Shown: positions 1 to 7,055, counted from the first letter of the stretch. The stretch: DNA of 64,000 bases from Leeuwenhoekiella marinoflava DSM 3653 (GCF_900129005.1 NZ_FQUN01000011.1:66767-130766), one strand, 5' to 3'. The notes: generated by a model from the sequence alone, not told the origin. Program-made: numbers and translations.

Positions 1-135
1 TGCATCCGACGACCGCAGGGAGAGGAATGCACTCTTCCAAGAGAACCTTTAGTCTTAAAACGACGTAGGAGTCTCTTGAGTAAAGAAAATGAACAAAACA
101 TGATATAGAAACTATAACCTCTATTCATGTTCCTA

Positions 136-159
136 TTCTTTTGTCTTGATACAAAAGAA
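136..159. repeat. 9-bp inverted repeat (hairpin) at head of an intergenic repeat
   Basis: TTCTTTTGT (136-144) is followed after 6 bases by its exact reverse complement ACAAAAGAA (151-159). I recall the same dyad followed by 'CCAAAAAATCAAG' as a frequent intergenic sequence in flavobacterial genomes, but only one copy is present in this window, so its repeat status cannot be shown here. Confidence 0.55.
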
Positions 160-439
160 CCAAAAAATCAAGGCTTACATGAGCTTCTCTAAATTTATTG
201 CTCACTGCACTGCATGCGCTTAACTCGGGCGGCACACCGCCCTCAAACAGAATCGCCTGCTACGTTCCGCTCCCTGCAAATTTTACGAGAACCTCATGAT
301 AGGCCGGTACTGGTGTTCTATCAGACTTGAGACAATAGAAGAAAGCTACAAGAATAAAAAGCATACGTATCCATACCCGAAGGGTAAACGAATTATAAAT
401 TCCCTCGGTTCAGAATAGGCGTAAGGGCAGAGCGTTAAG

Positions 440-461
440 AAAAGGTCTACCAGACCTTTTT
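440..461. terminator. Hairpin, possible terminator
   Basis: AAAAGGTCT (440-448), loop ACC, AGACCTTTT (452-460) plus one more T form a perfect 9-bp stem with A/T-tracts at both ends, so it could end transcription in either direction. No gene directly abuts it; the nearest (Dabb) ends at 669 on the minus strand. Confidence 0.35.
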
Positions 462-668
462 AGCGAATGAGCCAGGTGGCGCATAGGCTTTGAGATGGTC
501 TACGTTCCCTCAATAAGGATTGCTCTTGCTATAACACGAGTAGCGACGCGGAACGCACAAGACAATTTTCGGCCGTACAACGGCTTTGTAAAGCGTAACT
601 TATCTCACAAGACTAAATCTGAAATTCAAGACCAGCTTTAGAAAATTTAATCTCGATTATCGAGTAAA

Positions 669-1079
669 TTACTGCTTCCAGTAATCCACGACTAGAACAT
701 CTTCTAAAAACGGACCTAACAGAGCTCCAAATTCTTTATGCTTGGGATGCACCAAATACTGATCGCGATCTTGCTCACTCGTGAAGGTTACAAAAAAGCA
801 ATGGGTAAAACCTTTGTTCAAGTTTTCCGGACTGTTGTTGAGTCCCCATTCAAAAGCTTTAATCTCATCAATTTCAACAGCTAGGTTTGCAAAGGCAGCT
901 TCTATTTTTTCAACTTCAGCGGGGCTTGCGGTTTCTTTAAAACTGAATAACACCACATGACGCAATTGACGCGCTTGCTCTTCAGTTTGTTCTACAACAG
1001 CTTCATCAACATCTGAAGTTGCATTTTTACAGCTAATAAGCAGTAGTAAACCTATTAGCAAGTAGCCTGTGTTTCTCAT
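669..1079 (-). CDS. Dabb-domain lipoprotein
   Basis: 136 residues. The N-terminus (MRNTGYLL...LLISC) is a lipoprotein signal with the cysteine at about residue 17. From about residue 38 the protein reads RQLRHVVLFSFKE... to the end, the pattern of the stress-responsive alpha-beta barrel (Dabb) domain: an H-V-V-L-F-x-F strand, a central 'W..N.S..' segment, and a terminal 'HPKH..F......DV.V.DY' block. Dabb proteins are small dimeric barrels; most have no known substrate. The lipoprotein anchor places this one in the envelope. ATG at 1079 is the only sensible start. It lies 20 bp downstream of the DUF2007 gene on the same strand and may be co-transcribed. Family call is confident, role unknown. 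Confidence 0.85.
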   Translation of the reverse strand: MRNTGYLLIGLLLLISCKNATSDVDEAVVEQTEEQARQLRHVVLFSFKETASPAEVEKIEAAFANLAVEIDEIKAFEWGLNNSPENLNKGFTHCFFVTFTSEQDRDQYLVHPKHKEFGALLGPFLEDVLVVDYWKQ

Positions 1080-1099
1080 GATTTAACTTTAATTCTTTA

Positions 1100-1327
1100 T
1101 TACCGATCTATGGTTATATCCGTTTTATCAATAATCTCCTGAGCGCTTTCAAAGTCAGCTTTAGGAACGTATAACTCTATAGCATTCTGCGGAACTCCGA
1201 AACCTCCCAATCGAGCTGATTCAACGTGATCCTTTATACGGGTTGAAATGTTTTCTTGATCCAAAAGGAACGCAATTCGATTTATTATAATCGAAGTATT
1301 GGTCATTATTTTTAGGTAGTCTTCCAT
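1100..1327 (-). CDS. DUF2007-like putative signal-transducing protein
   Basis: 75 residues. The middle and C-terminus (IINRIAFLLDQENISTRIKDHVESARLGG..., then IELYVPKADFESAQEIID) match the layout of DUF2007: a helix that ends in 'L...NI...IKD', a glycine turn, and 'VELYVP..D...A..II'. DUF2007 proteins are small single-domain proteins of unknown function often annotated as signal transducing. A second in-frame ATG seven codons in (MTNTS) is an equally possible start. Short distance to the Dabb gene suggests one transcript. Confidence 0.7.
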   Translation of the reverse strand: MEDYLKIMTNTSIIINRIAFLLDQENISTRIKDHVESARLGGFGVPQNAIELYVPKADFESAQEIIDKTDITIDR

Positions 1328-1481
1328 ATTCTAAAACCTTATTTTTAAAAACCCGATACGGGTCTCAACCTATTCTGAATATAGAAATTTAGGACTTTCT
1401 ACTCGTATAATTCAGCTTAACGATTAATTTAATCGTACTAAACACCATGTTTTTAACTCACAAACAACACCCATATATGCT

Positions 1482-1985
1482 TTAAGACAAGGGGCACCCG
1501 TTGTACAAGGCGATCACTTTTTTGAAATCGATCGAAGTGTTCAGTTCGTAGAAATACTTCAATTGCCATTTTTGAGTGCGTACCGCTTGTTTACTTTGCG
1601 CGATGTCCCAAATGGGGTATACTCTAAATGCGCGTTTACCTGCTCGCGTTGCTGATGAGATGATCCCTTTATCAAGCAGTACTTCTTTTGGAAATACAAA
1701 CTGGTCAAAAGCCTCTGCTGTGTTTACATTGACTACATACAAATCCACAGGATCTTGTTCATCAAACGGCTCAATAGGTCCGTTGCCAGTACGTTTCCAG
1801 AACGTCACAAACTGCCCGACTTTCTTAGGCGTAATTTTTGAGCTTCTGCTTACGATTCGTGTTCCGTTCAATTTAAACCGGCACGCATCATATGCTTTAC
1901 TTTCCGGCTCAGTTACAAACTCTGAAATCTCCAGTGAACATTTATCGTAAACTTCTGTTTTTAGGGTATTCAGGTTCTTATACAT
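1482..1985 (-). CDS. MepB family protein
   Basis: 167 residues. The sequence follows MepB: an N-terminal helix, 'ESKAYDACRFKLNG..IV.R..KITPKKVGQFVTFWKR...GPI.PFD..D..DLYVV', then 'G.FVFPKEVL..KGI.S....GKRAFRVYP.WD......A..TQ.WQ..YF', ending in 'LY'. In Staphylococcus aureus mepB is the third gene of the mepRAB multidrug-efflux operon, but its biochemical activity is not established. Here there is no mepR or mepA neighbour; it stands alone between two intergenic spaces. The opposite-strand frame is a shadow. Confidence 0.85.
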   Translation of the reverse strand: MYKNLNTLKTEVYDKCSLEISEFVTEPESKAYDACRFKLNGTRIVSRSSKITPKKVGQFVTFWKRTGNGPIEPFDEQDPVDLYVVNVNTAEAFDQFVFPKEVLLDKGIISSATRAGKRAFRVYPIWDIAQSKQAVRTQKWQLKYFYELNTSIDFKKVIALYNGCPLS

Positions 1986-2031
1986 ACAAGTGGTGTTCCT
2001 TTAAAAGCGCTCATTTGATTGTATTTTCCTT

Positions 2032-2514
2032 TTACAAGCTAATAACTCCGTTTTCTATAGTGAAGCGATACAGAACCGAAGAATCTACCGGAGTACCTTT
2101 ATAAGTGCCGGGTTTCCAGTCTTTCATTCTAGAAAATACCGCTACAATTTGCTGATCGAGTTCAGGGCTTTGGGTTTTGTTATCGATCTGGCAACGCACC
2201 ATCGTTCCCTCACAGTTTACGATTAGATTCACCATACCGGTATCGCTATAGGTGGGCTTATCTTTTAAAAAGGTTACCTCAGCATTTAGCGCTTCCGAGA
2301 GTTGCTTTTTGGTTAGTGGCGGTTGCGCTTTAACCTGTCCGTTACCTTCAAAAGGCAGCAACGCCAGTACTTTAGTGTTATCACACACTCCGGGTATGGG
2401 TTCGTCTACCTGCATGGTTGCCATAAAATTACCCAGACCTGAAGTAGGTTTTTGGCTCGATGCGCATGCCAGTACAAGCGGTAAAGCGACTACCGCAATC
2501 AGGATTTTTTTCAT
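2032..2514 (-). CDS. Lipoprotein with TonB C-terminal-like domain
   Basis: 160 residues. MKKILIAVVALPLVLAC is a lipoprotein signal with Cys17. The last ~75 residues (GMVNLIVNCEGTMVRCQI..KTQSPELDQQIVAVFSRMKDWKPGTYKGTPVDSSVLYRFTI) fit the pattern of the TonB C-terminal domain: a 'G.V.L...V...G.V...' hairpin, 'S..LD...' helix, 'W.PG...G.PV.....F.I'. TonB itself has an inner-membrane anchor, so a lipidated copy is more likely a stand-alone periplasmic or outer-membrane protein than an energy transducer. Its upstream ~115 bp is a repeat shared with the 5510-6142 gene. Confidence 0.65.
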   Translation of the reverse strand: MKKILIAVVALPLVLACASSQKPTSGLGNFMATMQVDEPIPGVCDNTKVLALLPFEGNGQVKAQPPLTKKQLSEALNAEVTFLKDKPTYSDTGMVNLIVNCEGTMVRCQIDNKTQSPELDQQIVAVFSRMKDWKPGTYKGTPVDSSVLYRFTIENGVISL

Positions 2515-2522
2515 GGGTTTTG

Positions 2523-2637
2523 AGGTTTTAACTGTTTGATAATTTTAAAGAATCGGTTCAGTCAATACTGCGTTCATGCTAGGCTCCCGTTATACAACGG
2601 GACAAGCTGTACCGGCCGCAGGAACGCTAATTATTGG
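2523..2637 (-). repeat. 115-bp repeat, copy A (cassette-end/attC-like imperfect palindrome)
   Basis: This stretch aligns without gaps to 6151-6265 with about 16 differences over 115 positions. Read on the minus strand it contains CAATA...GCGTTCcTGC near its start and GCAtGAACGC...TATTG towards the middle, which pair as an imperfect hairpin, with an inner hairpin TCCCGTT-AACGGGA (2585-2602). It lies between the 3' end of one AT-rich gene and the start of the TonB_C-like lipoprotein. The folded layout recalls integron attC sites, though the canonical RYYYAAC/GTTRRRY boxes are not exact. Confidence 0.7.
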
Positions 2638-2649
2638 CAGTAGTATTTT

Positions 2650-3264
2650 TTATTCCGTTGTCCATTTATCTCTTCTTTTCTCTTGGTCATTTTGTGAGAG
2701 ATAATGAATAGCAATCAACAACTGAATATTGGGATTGTTCAAATTAAAGTCGTTTGGGTTTTTGTAAATCCGTTGTTGAAGTAAACCCATTGATTCAAAA
2801 TCGCCCGCAGCAATAAGATTTTCAACGTATTCTTTTATTTCCGCATTATCTTTTCCGAGTTCAGTCAAATATTTTTGATATTTTCCATTGTATTTTAAAC
2901 CTATACTTTTTAATTCTAATCCAGTTTTTGGGTGAGTCGCTTTTCCAAATTCCCATATTTCATTAAATGTAGATTTGGAAATCGAATTATAAAGTTCCTT
3001 TTGTTTTTCAAAATCTACTTTTTCTAAAATCGTTTGCCAACCATTTTCTAATAATTCAGGTAATATTTTAGAAAAGCAACTTTTAAAGTCCGAGTTTTTA
3101 TTATCACAGATTTGATTTTTAAAAAAGTCCGTTATCCTATTTAGGTCAAAGATTTGTTCGGTCGAAAAATTATCTTTTAATTCAGTCGCAGAATATTGAG
3201 CCTTACAGGAAAAACTCACTTGTAAAATTGCAACTCCAATTATCAATATTATCGCTTTTTTCAT
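2650..3264 (-). CDS. Hypothetical lipoprotein, AT-rich cassette gene
   Basis: 204 residues from the ATG at 3264; an ATG five codons upstream (3279) would put extra residues before the signal, so 3264 is preferred. MKKAIILIIGVAILQVSFSC is a lipoprotein signal. The remainder is mainly helical with many K/E/N residues and paired cysteines ('ICDNKNSDFKSCFSK'). I recognise no family. It follows the zinc-ribbon membrane gene on the same strand after 40 bp and ends 13 bp before repeat copy A, so it is the last gene of an apparent two-gene cassette. Base composition is clearly more AT-rich than neighbouring chromosomal genes. Confidence 0.65.
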   Translation of the reverse strand: MKKAIILIIGVAILQVSFSCKAQYSATELKDNFSTEQIFDLNRITDFFKNQICDNKNSDFKSCFSKILPELLENGWQTILEKVDFEKQKELYNSISKSTFNEIWEFGKATHPKTGLELKSIGLKYNGKYQKYLTELGKDNAEIKEYVENLIAAGDFESMGLLQQRIYKNPNDFNLNNPNIQLLIAIHYLSQNDQEKRRDKWTTE

Positions 3265-3304
3265 AATTATCCACAACATGTTTGCTATGGTTTCGCTTTT
3301 TTAT

Positions 3305-3826
3305 TTATCGTAATCCTTTTGTTTTTAAATCAGCATAAACTTCTTGAGATCCGTGAATTTCTTTTCCAAACATTATGTTTATATCGTATTCAATTCTGTA
3401 TTCGTTCAACACTTGGTCAATTCTATCTATTTTGTATTTTGCAGCTCCAATATCCTGTCGGTGTTTGTTTAAAGTTCCAAAAGCCATTCCAAGTGGTGCA
3501 AGGCCAACTCCCATAATTATTATAGGTACTGTTGAAATAACTCCGCTATCCAAAGCATATTTGCCTAACAAATATCCGCCCACAATTACTGCAATTCCAA
3601 TTATAAGGAAAACAGCAAAATATATGTAAGTCAAAGTTTTTTTTCGTTTAAAGTTTTCGTATTCAATGTTTACTGATTTGAGTTTGTTTTCAAACTTGTC
3701 AGTCAGTTTAATTGTTGCACAAGTTTTATTAAATTGAGGCTTCCGGTCAGTTAATCCACAAGTTGTGCCTATTTTCAAATCAGTTTTCTGATTATCGCAC
3801 AATTCACAATGCCTGGTTAAATCCAT
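3305..3826 (-). CDS. Zinc-ribbon-like membrane protein, cassette gene
   Basis: 173 residues. The N-terminus carries 'HCELC...GTTCGLT..KP.FN.TC', four or five cysteines spaced like a small metal-binding ribbon. Two hydrophobic segments follow at about residues 67-88 (TYIYFAVFLIIGIAVIVGGYLLG) and 97-117 (VISTVPIIIMGVGLAPLGMAFG), then a charged tail that ends 'EIHGSQEVYADLKTKGLR'. This domain order (Cys-rich head, two membrane spans, cytoplasmic tail) is one I associate with orphan flavobacterial genes in variable regions. No function is known. It begins about 60 bp after common start sequence S1 (3887-3940). Confidence 0.65.
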   Translation of the reverse strand: MDLTRHCELCDNQKTDLKIGTTCGLTDRKPQFNKTCATIKLTDKFENKLKSVNIEYENFKRKKTLTYIYFAVFLIIGIAVIVGGYLLGKYALDSGVISTVPIIIMGVGLAPLGMAFGTLNKHRQDIGAAKYKIDRIDQVLNEYRIEYDINIMFGKEIHGSQEVYADLKTKGLR

Positions 3827-3886
3827 CTAATTTTAAGGTCAGTTTAGTTCGATTTTCAATTTAATGTGTTTCGGTCAAAATGCACC

Positions 3887-3940
3887 ACAACTCGTTATAT
3901 CCACATTAAATATAAACATATCCCTTAAAATTTACGAGAT
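3887..3940 (-). repeat. Common cassette-start sequence S, copy 1
   Basis: On the minus strand this reads ATCTCGTAAATTTTAAGGGATAT..., then TATATTTAATGTGG, then ATATAACGAGTTGT. The same order of blocks recurs at 5032-5087, 7018-7055 and 10917-10969, each time 15-60 bp upstream of the start of an AT-rich minus-strand gene. The first block can form a small stem (ATATCCC/GGGATAT) in copies 2 and 4. The junction after CGAG is where the copies stop resembling each other. Confidence 0.7.
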
Positions 3941-4128
3941 AGCATCACTTTTTGACGATGCTATCCGTTGAGATCTGATAAGATTTGATGCCGTACTGTA
4001 AGATACGGTACACTAAAAACTGACTCATCCCGCTGAGTACTGGTCCGCTACCCTATTCCAATTTTAAATTTAGTTACTTTCTGTTTTAGCACTTCCTGCT
4101 TTTATAGCATGGACTTCCCACCAAATAG

Positions 4129-4257
4129 ATGCAGCGCTCCGCCATCGCCTACAACCTTAAGAAGCACCTCAAGTTCACACAAAAACGGATGAAAAGCGGA
4201 GCAGGAATGCTCGGCTTGTTTTTTAGACTAAAAAACAGCCCTAAAAGAGGCGTTTAA
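4129..4257 (+). pseudogene. C-terminal remnant of an IS transposase
   Basis: 42 codons read MQRSAIAYNLKKHLKFTQKR and on to a stop. This matches my memory of the last residues of IS1182-like DDE transposases of Bacteroidetes ('NKVMHLSAIAYNLKKYLKF...KSGAG'). In the same frame the two preceding codons are AAA TAG, where those transposases read K-V, so the frame appears closed by a stop. No other part of the element is visible. The family name is from memory and would need a search. Confidence 0.45.
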
Positions 4258-4307
4258 AGCGTTGCTAATGCTCGTTAATTCCAATGTTTATCCAACGGCT
4301 CTCAAAC

Positions 4308-4331
4308 AAGAAAACCGCTTAAAAGCGGCTT
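4308..4331 (-). terminator. Terminator downstream of the 4395-5024 lipoprotein gene
   Basis: On the minus strand CCGCTT-TT-AAGCGG is followed by TTTTCTT, a short GC stem with a T-tract, located about 65 bp past the lipoprotein stop codon. Confidence 0.55.
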
Positions 4332-4360
4332 AGATGAATTAGTTTTATACAAATTATAGA

Positions 4361-4390
4361 CTTGTGCAACGGCTACCGGTATTGTAAAAC
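4361..4390 (-). repeat. Cassette-end motif E, copy 1, with private inverted repeat
   Basis: The 17-mer CTTGTGCAACGGCTACC (plus strand, 4361-4377) recurs exactly at 7829-7845. Both copies lie a few bases beyond the stop codon of an AT-rich minus-strand gene. Just before it on the minus strand is GTTTTACAA, the exact reverse complement of TTGTAAAAC that directly follows start sequence S copy 2 at the other end of the same gene (about 5026-5034). Confidence 0.7.
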
Positions 4391-4394
4391 GTAT

Positions 4395-5024
4395 TTATTT
4401 ATTCATAATTTGAGTCGCTTCCCAAACATATTCTTTTCCAAATTCACCAAAGTAACTTATGTAATCACCATTTTTAGAAATAACTACAAAACTGCTACAA
4501 GGATAATGGTATTCAAAAAATAGTCTTTCAATGGTTTTTTCAGGGTCTTTTTTCCAATTTAAAATTCCATTGTATTTTTCAAGTCCATCGTTATCTTTAA
4601 ATATATATAATGGCTTTACTTGAGCGACTTGATTTAATCCATCTTCTAATTGTCCGTACCAACTTTTAATCCATTCGGTGTTAGTTGTACCACTACTGTT
4701 ACAACGGTCTTTACCTGGATAGTAGATAATTACAATAGGTTTGTCAGAATCTAATTCACGGTCTGTGGCTTTTTCAAGTAATAATTCAAGACTTTTTCTG
4801 TCATTTATTTTTCCTAGCTTTTCTCTCAAAGTCAATTTTTTATGATTGATTGAATCTCCGGGAATGTCCAACAATTTATTCGTAGAGCGAATTCGGTTGA
4901 ATTTAGATTTACTTATTTCTACATTATTTTCATCAAAGTATCTGGTCGTTTCTTTTCCAGTTTTAGTAACTGAACAAGAGTAAATTAAAATTCCGATTAA
5001 TGATGTTAGCAGGACTTTTTTCAT
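4395..5024 (-). CDS. Hypothetical lipoprotein, cassette gene
   Basis: 209 residues. MKKVLLTSLIGILIYSC is a lipoprotein signal with Cys17. The middle reads 'DKPIVIIYYPGKDRCNSSG' and the C-terminal third 'YHYPCSSFVVISKNGDYISYFGEF', which faintly suggests a thioredoxin-like beta-alpha layout, but there is no CxxC and I do not assign a family. The gene starts immediately after cassette-start sequence S copy 2 and ends 4 bases before motif E copy 1, so essentially the whole unit is gene. Composition is AT-rich. Confidence 0.65.
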   Translation of the reverse strand: MKKVLLTSLIGILIYSCSVTKTGKETTRYFDENNVEISKSKFNRIRSTNKLLDIPGDSINHKKLTLREKLGKINDRKSLELLLEKATDRELDSDKPIVIIYYPGKDRCNSSGTTNTEWIKSWYGQLEDGLNQVAQVKPLYIFKDNDGLEKYNGILNWKKDPEKTIERLFFEYHYPCSSFVVISKNGDYISYFGEFGKEYVWEATQIMNK

Positions 5025-5031
5025 ATGTTTT

Positions 5032-5087
5032 ACAACTCGTTATATCAGTATTAAATATAGCCATATCAATCAAAATTTAGGGATATC
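5032..5087 (-). repeat. Common cassette-start sequence S, copy 2
   Basis: Minus strand: GATATCCCTAAATTTTGATTGATAT, then CTATATTTAATACTG, then ATATAACGAGTTGT. It overlaps the last codons and stop of the 5066-5308 gene, so that gene's C-terminus (LISLNFD) is encoded by the repeat itself. The lipoprotein ATG at 5024 follows after 7 bases. Confidence 0.7.
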
Positions 5088-5308
5088 AACACTTTTTCAT
5101 GATGCCCAAACACCCCAACACGTTCCTCATCATTTCTATACAAGCCAGAATTCACCCCGTTTACAATAAGTTGTTCCAATTCGGCAGGCTGATAGCAGTT
5201 AAGTTCAAATGTTGCGATGAGGTCGTTTTCATAATCACCGTGTCCAACACCATTATAGCGTTCAAAGATAAAGGCAGCTTCTTCAACTTGATCGATATTC
5301 AAATACAT
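5066..5308 (-). CDS. Small hypothetical acidic protein
   Basis: 80 residues, acidic: 'MYLNIDQVEEAAFIFERYNGVGHGDYENDLIATFELNCYQ' and on. No family recognised and no signal peptide. The last six codons lie inside repeated sequence S copy 2, so the present C-terminus may have been created when the neighbouring cassette was placed there. The alternative plus-strand frame over the same bases (5099-5320) has a much poorer composition and is rejected. Moderately sure this is a gene. Confidence 0.5.
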   Translation of the reverse strand: MYLNIDQVEEAAFIFERYNGVGHGDYENDLIATFELNCYQPAELEQLIVNGVNSGLYRNDEERVGVFGHHEKVLISLNFD

Positions 5309-5509
5309 GACTTTCTTTAGTACTACTTCTCCTAAATTAACTACACACTCAAATTAAGCAAACTTCCCAAAACGATCAAACACAGCATATGCAAATAACT
5401 TCTAAGGGGGGCTAGTCTTCCCTTCGTTCACGCGCGATTGTATCGCGTGTATAACGTAATCTAAATAGTATACCTTCTTTTCACCAGCATAGTGAGAAGC
5501 CTCCCTTGG

Positions 5510-6142
5510 TCAATTAAACTCGGCTTCATAAGTATAGGGGTTTTCTACATCTCGACTCTCATCGTGATAGATCAAAAAGGTCGCTTTGTTTTCATCAAAC
5601 GCTACCGTCTCTATCTTATGAATGTTGACTACACAATGAGTATTTCCTGCATACAGCTGTCTGTCAAAAAGGAGGTAGGCCGATTCGGTAAGCACCAGAC
5701 TTTCGCCACACGCCATAAAACCACCGTTACGAACTTCTACGTGATGGGTTGCATCTATATTAAACTTAGCCATAGGAGGCCCAAAGGGTAACGCCAATAA
5801 GTATAGGAAGAAGAGATACCCTTTTGAAAAAAGACTTAAGAGGCAACACAAAAAAACAGGAACGACAATGAGGCCACTCCATATTTTGGTTCTGATACGT
5901 TTAGATAACCCAAAAAGAATAAGCGTAGCAAGTAAAAACACCATTCCGATAATCGCACTAGTATATGCACCCTTAGGACGCAGCTCATTACTCAAGAGCA
6001 CCACACACAGGATAGTGCCTACCAAGGAGAACAAGGCAATCCAGGTAAGTAGCTCTTCTGCTTTGGGAAACCTGGTCTTGGTAAACAACAAGACCCCACT
6101 TACCCCCAATGCCAGCACAACTAAACTTATAAATAGGATCAT
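5510..6142 (-). CDS. Hypothetical multi-span membrane protein
   Basis: 210 residues. Four hydrophobic spans occupy the first ~125 residues (about 1-20, 33-52, 61-80 and 87-122, the last perhaps two spans), followed by a soluble tail (AKFNIDATHHVEVRNGG... to NPYTYEAEFN). No family recognised. Base composition is like the chromosomal genes, not the AT-rich cassettes. It shares its ~115-bp upstream sequence (copy B, 6151-6265) with the TonB_C-like lipoprotein at 2032-2514. Downstream, 5309-5509 is non-coding except for a hairpin CACGCGCGAT/ATCGCGTG at 5429-5449. Confidence 0.65.
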   Translation of the reverse strand: MILFISLVVLALGVSGVLLFTKTRFPKAEELLTWIALFSLVGTILCVVLLSNELRPKGAYTSAIIGMVFLLATLILFGLSKRIRTKIWSGLIVVPVFLCCLLSLFSKGYLFFLYLLALPFGPPMAKFNIDATHHVEVRNGGFMACGESLVLTESAYLLFDRQLYAGNTHCVVNIHKIETVAFDENKATFLIYHDESRDVENPYTYEAEFN

Positions 6143-6150
6143 GGGTTATA

Positions 6151-6265
6151 AGGTTTTGATCGTGTGGTAATTTTAAAGAACCAGTTCAGTCAACACGGCG
6201 TTTATGCTAGGCTCCCCTTATACAACGGGACCAACTGTACCGGCCGCACGAATGCTAGTTATTGT
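6151..6265 (-). repeat. 115-bp repeat, copy B (cassette-end/attC-like)
   Basis: Gapless counterpart of 2523-2637. The paired arms are weaker here (GCATTCGTGC against GCATAAACGC) but CAATA/GTTG and the outer layout remain, and the inner stem is imperfect (CCCCTT against AACGGG). As in copy A, it joins the 3' end of an AT-rich gene (SUFU protein, stop at 6275) to the start of a normal-composition gene. Confidence 0.7.
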
Positions 6266-6274
6266 AGCACGTTT

Positions 6275-6991
6275 TTATTTACAAACATTCTTTCTTCCAA
6301 TTTCTACAATTTCCTCAATTCCAAATTTGTCAAAGCGTTCAAGTAAAGCACTCGCTCCATTCATTTTCTTAAACTCCAGTTCTTCTTTGTATAGTGGAAT
6401 TAGCGTGTAAATGTCAACCGCTTTTCCATTTTCTAAATCTATTTGAGTAAAATCGTCCGACAATTCCATTGAATAAGCCAACATTATAGAGTTAAAGCCA
6501 ATTCCTTCTGCAAATTCCTCGCCTTCTTCGTGTCCGTAAGTGTGTCCATATCCAAACCAAGTTTTATTCTCGTGAGGTGACATCATTATTTCTTTCATAA
6601 TTCCAATTGGCCAATAGTTCTTTTCATCGCTAAAAGATTCATACTCCAAATTCCACTCTTTGGGAAGTAAAATCATAATCTCAGCAAATTCTGATGATTC
6701 AATATCCTCTGGAATTGTCATCGGTAAAGCACTCATTCCACAACTCAATAATATATGATATGGTCTGTCGTCTGTCGCTTTTATGAAGTAAATATCTCGA
6801 TGAATTGTTTCAGATTCTATTTCGTCAAATACTTTGATATCGGCATCTTTGTCAAAAAATTGATCTAAATGATTATCAACTATTCCAACACTATTTGGGA
6901 CATTTTTATTCATTTTTTTCTCGATATTTTGGGAATTAGCGAAAGTTGAAATTAAAATCAGCAATATTGTTTTACAGTTGATCATGTTCAT
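6275..6991 (-). CDS. Exported SUFU (suppressor of fused)-domain protein
   Basis: 238 residues from the ATG at 6991. A longer frame opens with TTG at 7021 but that would bury the signal peptide MNMINCKTILLILISTFANSQ, so 6991 (or 6985) is preferred. After about residue 45 the protein follows the SUFU domain: 'IHRDIYFIKATDDRPYHILLSCGMSALPMTIPE...FAEIMILLPKEWNL', 'YWPI.IMKEIMMSPHENKTWFGYGHTYG', 'FNSIMLAYSME'. In bacteria SUFU-domain proteins are often immunity proteins of polymorphic toxin systems; no toxin gene is beside it here. It is an AT-rich cassette gene bounded by S copy 3 and repeat copy B. Confidence 0.75.
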   Translation of the reverse strand: MNMINCKTILLILISTFANSQNIEKKMNKNVPNSVGIVDNHLDQFFDKDADIKVFDEIESETIHRDIYFIKATDDRPYHILLSCGMSALPMTIPEDIESSEFAEIMILLPKEWNLEYESFSDEKNYWPIGIMKEIMMSPHENKTWFGYGHTYGHEEGEEFAEGIGFNSIMLAYSMELSDDFTQIDLENGKAVDIYTLIPLYKEELEFKKMNGASALLERFDKFGIEEIVEIGRKNVCK

Positions 6992-7017
6992 TTGATTTCG
7001 GTTCTCCAATATTACTG

Positions 7018-7055
7018 ACAACTCGTTATATCAACACTAAATATAGACATATTCG
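7018..7055 (-). repeat. Common cassette-start sequence S, copy 3
   Basis: Minus strand: CGAATATGTCTATATTTAG, then TGTTGATATAACGAG, then TTGTCAGTA. The distal part (the ATATCCC...GGGATAT block) is missing; instead the upstream sequence changes to a different context at about 7056, where the transposase remnant region begins. Confidence 0.65.

Larger units (their letters stand above)
1..668. other. Gene-free stretch with repeat-like DNA
   Basis: I see no convincing coding sequence on either strand. The stretch is rich in short palindromes and fragments of the kind that recur between genes in Flavobacteriaceae. From about 120 to 300 it resembles, from memory, a common intergenic repeat of this family that starts with a dyad (136-159) and continues with a GC-richer tail. 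A second hairpin lies at 440-461. A dyad CTCGA-TTA-TCGAG (653-665) sits just past the end of the Dabb gene. It could be a decayed island end or a non-coding repeat element; I cannot assign a function. Confidence 0.5.
3941..4394. other. Gene-free stretch with hairpins and an IS tail
   Basis: No intact gene. It holds a 9-bp hairpin GATAGCATC/GATGCTATC (about 3941-3970), a second hairpin around CCGTA/TACGG (3993-4010), a transposase C-terminal remnant on the plus strand (4129-4257), a minus-strand terminator (4308-4331) and cassette-end motif E (4361-4390). It looks like the remains of an insertion between one cassette end and the next cassette start. Confidence 0.5.

Noticed and set aside
5099-5320. 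Plus-strand open frame opposite the 80-residue gene
   Set aside because: Its translation is poor in acidic residues and looks like a shadow; the minus-strand frame has normal protein composition.
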